From NCBI GenBank assembly GCA_913030825.1, contig CAJWCU010000009.1, forward strand, positions 62,001 to 126,000: a DNA stretch of 64,000 nucleotides, read 5' to 3'. Source of the stretch: an uncultured Rhodospirillaceae bacterium. Its GTDB lineage: Bacteria; Pseudomonadota; Alphaproteobacteria; Rhodospirillales; Casp-alpha2. The translations under genes and the position numbers were made by a program. This document shows, piece after piece, positions 60,325 through 64,000 of this stretch. Below the pieces are notes generated by a model. That model had not been told where the DNA came from and ran no database searches. It saw only the letters and a program-made list of their open reading frames with translations. Position 1 is the first letter of the stretch. Every line of letters starts with the position of its first letter.

Positions 60325-61926
60325 CTAGCCTCCAAACACCGGGGATATGAAGTGGCGGATCTTGTCCGCGTAGAAGAACAGAAGGATGCAGCCGGCGCTG
60401 GTCAGGACGATCGGCAGCAGACACATGACCGACGCATCCGCAACGCCCGGGCGGCCGAACGAAAGATGGCGTAGCAAGGGATGGCTGGGCGGCGCGTGGT
60501 GATGATCGTCACCATGTGCGTCGTGTCCGTCCTTGTGCTCGCCGTCATGATGGCCTTCGTCGGCTTTCGCCTCGGGCTTGCCGAAGTATCCGTACAGGAC
60601 GACCGGCATCAGATAGGCGATGTTCAGCAGCGACGACAGCATCAGCACCGCGCCGAAGATCATCTTGTCCGCATCCGCGGCCCCCAGGGACAGATACCAT
60701 TTCGACCACATTCCGCCGAACGGCGGCAGGCCGATCAGGGACATGGACGCCAGGAAGAAACAGAAGAACGTGACCGGCATTTTGCGACCAAGGCCCTTCA
60801 TGTCGGAGATATCCGTCTTATGGGCGAAGACGATGATCGCCCCGGCGCAGAAGAACAGGGTGATCTTGGCAAAGGCATGCATGGCGATATGCATGGCCGA
60901 ACCCGTCGCCGCCATCTCGTTCGCCAGCATGGCGCCCAGAACGATGTAGCTCAGCTGGCTGACCGTCGAATAGGCGAGCCGCAGTTTCAGGTTGTTCTGG
61001 CGCATGGCGACGAGCGACGCCGCAAGGATCGTGAAGGCCGCGACGTACAGCAGGAAATCCGTTCCCTGCGCAACCGCGACCAGGTCGATGCCGAAGATGT
61101 AGACCACGACCTTGAGCACCGAAAACACACCCGCCTTGACGACCGCAACGGCGTGCAGCAAGGCCGAAACCGGCGTCGGCGCGACCATGGCGGCCGGCAG
61201 CCATCGGTGGAACGGCATCAACGCCGCCTTGCCGATGCCGAAGGCGTAGAGCGCCAGCAGGATCGCCGTCATCGATCCCTGGAGCATTTCCGGCTCCAGA
61301 ATTCCGCCTGGGACGAAGTCCAGCGTGCCCGCAATTTCCCAGGTCCAGATCATCCCGAACAGCAGGAACCCGATGGAGGTCGACAACAGAATGCCCAGGT
61401 AGACGCGGCCCGACCGTTTCGCCTCTTCGCTGCCGTGATGCGCGACCAGCGGGAAGGTGGAAATCGACAAGACTTCGTAAAATACGAAGAGCGTCAGCAT
61501 GTTCCCGGCCATGGCGACCCCGATCGCCGAGGCGATGGCGATCGCGAAAAAGAAGAAGAACCGGGTCTGGTTTTCTTCGTGATGGCCGCGCATGTAGCCG
61601 ATGGCGTAAAGCGTCGTCAGGATCCACAGGAAGCTCGCGATCCCGGCGAAGATCATGCCGAGCGGCTCCAACGTCAGGCGGATCGGAAGCCCCGGCACCA
61701 TGTCCAGGAGGACCACGTCCGGCCGTCCGCCCGCCGCGACGATGGGATAGAACTGCGTCACCACGTAGAACAGGCAGATCGCGGTCACCAGGCTGGCCGC
61801 GTCACGGGCATTCTCCCAACGGCCGAGCGCCAGCACGGCGAAAGCGCCGATCACGGGAATAAGAATGGCGAGGATCATCAAATCGCCCGCCGCCGCGGCG
61901 GCCGCCGTTGCTTCCGCCGGGGTCAT
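60325..61926 (-). CDS. Mrp-type antiporter subunit D-like protein (second of three) with His-rich loop
   Basis: A 533-residue, about 14-helix member of the proton-conducting family. Channel residues E151 (LFVFYEVLSIST), K233 (GIGKAALMPFHRWLPAAMVAPTP) and K264 (AVVKAGVFSVLK) are present. Residues 459-487 form a cytosolic or periplasmic loop with ten histidines alternating with Asp/Glu, which looks like a metal- or pH-sensing patch. The start overlaps the end of the upstream antiporter gene by 4 bp. Confidence 0.9.
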   Translation of the reverse strand: MTPAEATAAAAAAGDLMILAILIPVIGAFAVLALGRWENARDAASLVTAICLFYVVTQFYPIVAAGGRPDVVLLDMVPGLPIRLTLEPLGMIFAGIASFLWILTTLYAIGYMRGHHEENQTRFFFFFAIAIASAIGVAMAGNMLTLFVFYEVLSISTFPLVAHHGSEEAKRSGRVYLGILLSTSIGFLLFGMIWTWEIAGTLDFVPGGILEPEMLQGSMTAILLALYAFGIGKAALMPFHRWLPAAMVAPTPVSALLHAVAVVKAGVFSVLKVVVYIFGIDLVAVAQGTDFLLYVAAFTILAASLVAMRQNNLKLRLAYSTVSQLSYIVLGAMLANEMAATGSAMHIAMHAFAKITLFFCAGAIIVFAHKTDISDMKGLGRKMPVTFFCFFLASMSLIGLPPFGGMWSKWYLSLGAADADKMIFGAVLMLSSLLNIAYLMPVVLYGYFGKPEAKADEGHHDGEHKDGHDAHGDDHHHAPPSHPLLRHLSFGRPGVADASVMCLLPIVLTSAGCILLFFYADKIRHFISPVFGG

Positions 61927-63461
61927 GGCCTGCCTCCCGCGACGGACTGCATCAGCGCGTTGGCCGCATGAGTCGCGATGTCGAGCGTCGTGTTGCCATC
62001 AATACCGTACCAGACGGTGGCGGCGGCCAGGACGATCATCGGCACCAGCATGGAAAGGGGCGCTTCGGTACGACCGGTGCTGCCTTCCGGCGGCGCCTTC
62101 AGATAGGCGACCTCGACCACGCGCCAGACATAGGCGATGGCCAGCAGCGACGACAACAGGATACCGGCGGCGATATACCACCAGCCGATATCCAGGGCCG
62201 CGACAACCAACTGCCATTTAGAGATGAAACCGACCGTCAACGGCGTGCCGATCAGGGACAGACCGGAAACCAGGAAAACCGCCGTGGTCACCGGCATGCG
62301 TTTGCCGATCCCGGCCAGATCGTTCAGTTTGACCGAGCCGATCACGTAGAACATGGCACCGACGGCCATGAAGGAGGCGCCCTTCATCAAGGCGTGGTTG
62401 AACAGATGCACGATACTGCCCGCGACACCGGCCGCGGTCGCCAGGCCCATACCCAGAACCATGTAGCCGACCTGCGAGACGCTGGAGAATGCCAGCATGC
62501 GTTTGACGTCGTTCTGGAAGATGGCGACGAAGGCGCCGGCGAACATTCCGGTGATGCCCAGGATGATCAGCATCAGGTTGATGCCGGTGGTATCGAACAG
62601 GTCCGTTCCGCCGAACACCGTGAACACGAGGCGCAGCAGGGCGTAGATTGCGACCTTGGTCGCCGTCGAGGCGAGAAACACGGTCACCGCCGAGGGCGCG
62701 AAGGCATAGGCGTTCGGCAGCCAGGTGTGCAGCGGGAACATCGCGACCTTCAGCCCCAGGCCGACGACGACGAAAGCGAAGGCGGCAAGCACCGTCCGCG
62801 TATGATCGACGGCGGGCAGCAACGTCGCCAGGTCGGCCATGTTGAGCGAGCCGGTCATCATGTACATCATGCCGACGCCGATGATGTAGAACGTGGCGCC
62901 CAGGGTGCCCATGATCAGATAGCGGTAGGACGCGGTCAGCGCCCGGCGGTTTTGGCCCAGCGATATCAGCACGTAACTGGACAGTGACGAGATTTCCAAA
63001 AACACGAACAGGTTGAACGCGTCCGCCGTCGTGGTGATGCCCAGCAAACCCGTCATGCAGAGCATGTACATCAGATAGAACAGGTAAATCCGGGCGCGCG
63101 GGACCTCGCGTTCGATGCTGGCCTTGGCATAAGGCAGGGTGACGGAGGCGATCGCCGTAACGATCACCAGCACCACGGCGTTGGCCGCGTCGATGCGGTA
63201 TTCGATGCCCCAGGGTGCCGGCCAATTGCCCATCTCGTAGATGATCAGGCCGGTCGACAGTGTCTTGCCCAACAGCACCAGGGCGATGGCGAAGGAAACC
63301 CAGGTGACGATCAGCGCCCAAAGCCAGCTCAGCTTTGCATCCCGCAACAACACGCAGACCGGGGCCGCCAACAACGGGATCACGACCTGCAACGCGGGCA
63401 GGTGTGGCTCCAACGATGGGGCGAAGGGCAGCGACAGGAAGAAAAGATAGATGGCGCTCAC
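61923..63461 (-). CDS. Mrp-type antiporter subunit D (first of three)
   Basis: A 512-residue, about 14-helix protein closest in plan to MrpD/MnhD. Channel residues E156 (LFVFLEISSLSSYVLISLG), K238 (GLGLKVAMFPLHTWLPNAYAFAPSAV) and K269 (ASTATKVAIYALLR) are intact. It pairs with the MrpC-like subunit, whose gene it overlaps by 4 bp, and should carry out cation/proton exchange in the inner membrane. Confidence 0.92.
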   Translation of the reverse strand: MSAIYLFFLSLPFAPSLEPHLPALQVVIPLLAAPVCVLLRDAKLSWLWALIVTWVSFAIALVLLGKTLSTGLIIYEMGNWPAPWGIEYRIDAANAVVLVIVTAIASVTLPYAKASIEREVPRARIYLFYLMYMLCMTGLLGITTTADAFNLFVFLEISSLSSYVLISLGQNRRALTASYRYLIMGTLGATFYIIGVGMMYMMTGSLNMADLATLLPAVDHTRTVLAAFAFVVVGLGLKVAMFPLHTWLPNAYAFAPSAVTVFLASTATKVAIYALLRLVFTVFGGTDLFDTTGINLMLIILGITGMFAGAFVAIFQNDVKRMLAFSSVSQVGYMVLGMGLATAAGVAGSIVHLFNHALMKGASFMAVGAMFYVIGSVKLNDLAGIGKRMPVTTAVFLVSGLSLIGTPLTVGFISKWQLVVAALDIGWWYIAAGILLSSLLAIAYVWRVVEVAYLKAPPEGSTGRTEAPLSMLVPMIVLAAATVWYGIDGNTTLDIATHAANALMQSVAGGRP

Positions 63462-63889
63462 GCGTCTTCCTCCTCTTCCACGGCCTGGATTTCGTCATCC
63501 TCGATGGTGTCGTAGGCATTGCGGATACGCACGACCAGGGCCAGGCCCAGGGCCGTCGTCGCCACGCCGACGACGATTGCCGTGAGGATCAGAACGTGGG
63601 GCAGGGGGTTGGCGTATTTCTCGATCCCGTCGGCCAGGATCGGCGCCGTGCCGCCGGAAACCTTGGCCATGAGGATATAGAACAGGAAGACGGAGACCTG
63701 GAAGACGTTCAGGCCGACGATCTTCTTCACCAGGTTGTCATGGGCGATGACGATGTAGAACCCGGTCATCATCAGCACGACGACGATCCAATACCCCAAC
63801 AGTCCGGGCGACCCGGGGCCGGCCATGAAGGCCTCGAACGATTGCCACATCGCATAGAGCGGGGCGAAGGCGTCGACGATGCCCTGCAT
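63458..63889 (-). CDS. Mrp-type antiporter subunit C (NuoK-like)
   Basis: A 143-residue protein with three membrane helices of the MrpC/MnhC-NuoK family: YWIVVVLMMTGFYIVIAHDNLVKKIVGLNVFQVSVFLFYILMA and PLPHVLILTAIVVGVATTALGLALVVRI. An N-terminal extension of about 25 residues precedes the first helix, and the tail is strongly acidic (DDEIQAVEEEEDA). It overlaps the subunit D gene by 4 bp. Confidence 0.9.
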   Translation of the reverse strand: MQGIVDAFAPLYAMWQSFEAFMAGPGSPGLLGYWIVVVLMMTGFYIVIAHDNLVKKIVGLNVFQVSVFLFYILMAKVSGGTAPILADGIEKYANPLPHVLILTAIVVGVATTALGLALVVRIRNAYDTIEDDEIQAVEEEEDA

Positions 63890-63893
63890 GGCC

Positions 63894-64000
63894 TCAGTCC
63901 TCCCCCGTCTGGCCGGCGAACACGTTGAAGATCGTGATCATCGCGGCGGCCACGGTGATACCCACGCCGGCCTCGACGATCAGGATGCCGTAGTGTTGTC
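63894..64000 (-). CDS. Mrp-type antiporter subunit B, C-terminal end (cut by window)
   Basis: Only the last 34 residues are in the window: QHYGILIVEAGVGITVAAAM followed by ITIFNVFAGQTGED and a stop. The GILIVE-G-G-T pattern and the position just before the MrpC-like gene indicate MrpB/MnhB. The stop lies 4 bp before the MrpC-like start, so the operon continues upstream beyond the window. Confidence 0.75.
   Translation of the reverse strand, partial: QHYGILIVEAGVGITVAAAMITIFNVFAGQTGED

Noticed and set aside
1-64000. tRNA, rRNA, CRISPR array, insertion sequence, integrase or prophage
   Set aside because: Spacers were read for cloverleaf-like sequence, regular repeats, terminal inverted repeats and transposase or integrase motifs; none was found.

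Overview
The window is a contiguous, gene-dense stretch of a GC-rich bacterial chromosome. The protein families point to an alphaproteobacterium, most likely in or near Rhodospirillales: a DUF1489 protein, a CheY-like regulator with an Arg-rich tail, an LdtR-like MarR regulator, a Caulobacter-type cpa/tad pilus locus, a bacterial ELM1-like protein and an Mrp-like antiporter operon. This placement rests on family resemblance only. I found no rRNA, tRNA, CRISPR array, insertion sequence or phage module, so the window looks like ordinary chromosome with a few accessory clusters.

Layout. 1-2.5 kb: a response regulator, DUF1489 protein, Hpt protein and PadR-like regulator. 2.6-7.1 kb: class III aminotransferase, tandem Usp protein, exported hydrolase and a YeeE/YedE sulfur-compound permease. 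7.1-11.4 kb (minus strand): pyrE followed by a peptide-type ABC binding protein and two permeases, with no ATPase genes. 11.9-13.9 kb: a TPR-sulfotransferase fusion. 14.2-20.1 kb: a probable catabolic cluster of unknown substrate (GntR/FCD regulator, EctD/phytanoyl-type dioxygenase, oxidoreductase with SAF domain, TIM-barrel isomerase-like protein, fumarylacetoacetase-fold hydrolase) with an ELM1-like gene inside. 20.3-21.6 kb: two TadE-like minor pilins. 22.4-24.4 kb: arsR-arsC-acr3. 24.7-26.7 kb: a chemoreceptor.

26.7-38.9 kb is the main Tad/Flp pilus locus: a VWA-domain TadG-like protein divergent from the Flp pilin, then cpaA-B-C-D-E-F-tadB-tadC ending in a strong terminator, with a TadD-like lipoprotein on the opposite strand. 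39-44.1 kb: an LdtR-like regulator, an Hpt/receiver/GGDEF protein whose GGDEF signature is destroyed, a GmhB-like phosphatase, glutaryl-CoA dehydrogenase and an exported hypothetical. 44.3-47.3 kb: a Cys-rich lipoprotein, an anchored hydrolase, an unrecognised small gene with its own promoter and terminator, and a lone Panacea (SocA-like) protein. 47.5-52.6 kb: a complete liv operon. 52.6-53.1 kb: a noncoding stretch that folds into a nested 6S-like structure. 53.1-58.3 kb: a lone IlvD/Edd dehydratase and the ATP-grasp / alpha-E / transglutaminase trio. 58.4-64.0 kb (minus strand): an Mrp-like operon with three antiporter-type subunits, cut at its start by the window end.

The most interesting untested signals are: (1) an AT-rich element, TTAGAT-NN-AATTTTAT, found in three divergent promoter regions upstream of the TadE genes, the Flp/TadG pair and a lipoprotein/hypothetical pair, which may define a pilus regulon; (2) an EF-hand-like calcium loop in a TadE minor pilin; (3) the candidate structured RNA downstream of livF; (4) the ATP-grasp / alpha-E / transglutaminase operon without its usual proteasome-like partner; and (5) the three-antiporter Mrp-like complex with a His-rich loop.
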